64,000 nucleotides of DNA from Perognathus longimembris pacificus (taxonomy: Eukaryota; Chordata; Mammalia; Rodentia; Heteromyidae). The notes beneath the pieces are model-generated. The model was given only the letters and a program-made list of their open reading frames with translations. It did not search any database and had not been told where the DNA came from. The position numbers were made by a program, and so were the translations under genes. The first letter of the stretch is position 1; each line of letters opens with the position of its first letter. Where the stretch lies: contig NC_063167.1 in the NCBI RefSeq assembly GCF_023159225.1, positions 22,881,360 through 22,945,359 of the forward strand. The letters are read 5' to 3'. Of the stretch, positions 63,772 through 64,000 are shown piece after piece.

Positions 63772-63958
63772 TTTTGCCAGTCCTGGGGCTTGAACTCAGG
63801 GCCTGAGCACTGTCCCTGGCTTCTTTTTGCTAGCACTCTACCACTTGAGCCACAGCACCACTTCTGGCTTTTTCTATGTATGTGGTACTGAGGCATCGAA
63901 CCCAGGGCTTCATGCATGCTAGGCAATCACTCTCCCACTAAGCCACATTACCAGCCCT
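63772..63958 (-). repeat. Older type A SINE
   Basis: Minus-strand copy preceded by a CT-rich expanded tail (63700-63771). Confidence 0.87.
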
Positions 63959-64000
63959 CATCCTTCTGTCTATACAGGTCCTTTTACCTTAAATTTTCAT

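Noticed and set aside
50786..64000. Start of THRAP3, the next gene expected downstream
   Set aside because: No CpG island or exon seen before the window ends; in human the gap is tens of kilobases, so it should lie beyond.

Overview
The window is nuclear DNA from a placental mammal, almost certainly a rodent. It has spliced genes with GT-AG introns, three CpG islands, MIR remnants, young L1 3' ends and roughly 65 SINE copies. The SINEs pair an ID-like or 7SL(B1)-like head with one shared tRNA-like tail, which suggests the castorimorph/geomyoid branch (beaver, pocket-mouse or kangaroo-rat relatives). That placement is inference and the species cannot be fixed from the sequence.

Two complete protein genes are recognisable. 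TRAPPC3 lies on the minus strand (coding 21258 down to 11858, five exons, 180 aa). It encodes the BET3 subunit of the TRAPP tethering complexes, and the palmitoylated Cys68 is kept. MAP7D1 lies on the plus strand (coding 28405 to 50196, 18 coding exons plus one retainable in-frame intron, 838 or 806 aa). It encodes a microtubule-associated protein of the MAP7 (ensconsin) family. Every exon joins in phase. The head-to-head arrangement matches the human 1p34.3 order COL8A2(-), TRAPPC3(-), MAP7D1(+), THRAP3(+). The CpG island at about 780-1190, with a clean minus-strand splice donor at 935/934, is therefore best read as the non-coding first exon and promoter of COL8A2. Its collagen-coding exons would lie to the left, outside the window. 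THRAP3 is expected to the right, also outside.

Layout: 1-1200, presumptive COL8A2 intron 1, exon 1 and promoter. 1200-11230, intergenic, with a VNTR, a young L1 end, SINEs and microsatellites. 11235-21400, TRAPPC3; its 6.8-kb first intron is packed with SINEs and L1 ends, and its promoter island carries three ZNF143-like sites. 21600-27690, intergenic. 27690-50785, MAP7D1, with a 12.4-kb first intron. 50790-64000, downstream intergenic, dominated by nested SINEs and (GA)n, (AGG)n and (TTC)n tracts.

The most interesting leads are in MAP7D1. One is a compact block in intron 6 with two perfect MEF2 motifs, three E-boxes and an X-box, followed by an ATG reading frame whose donor is in phase with exon 7: a candidate internal, possibly muscle-type, promoter. 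Others are a phase-matched candidate alternative N-terminal exon in intron 1, a 5'-UTR uORF whose CCG repeat encodes six arginines, and an in-frame retained intron. I saw no novel defence or mobile system beyond ordinary retroelements, but the SINE/L1 architecture is informative.
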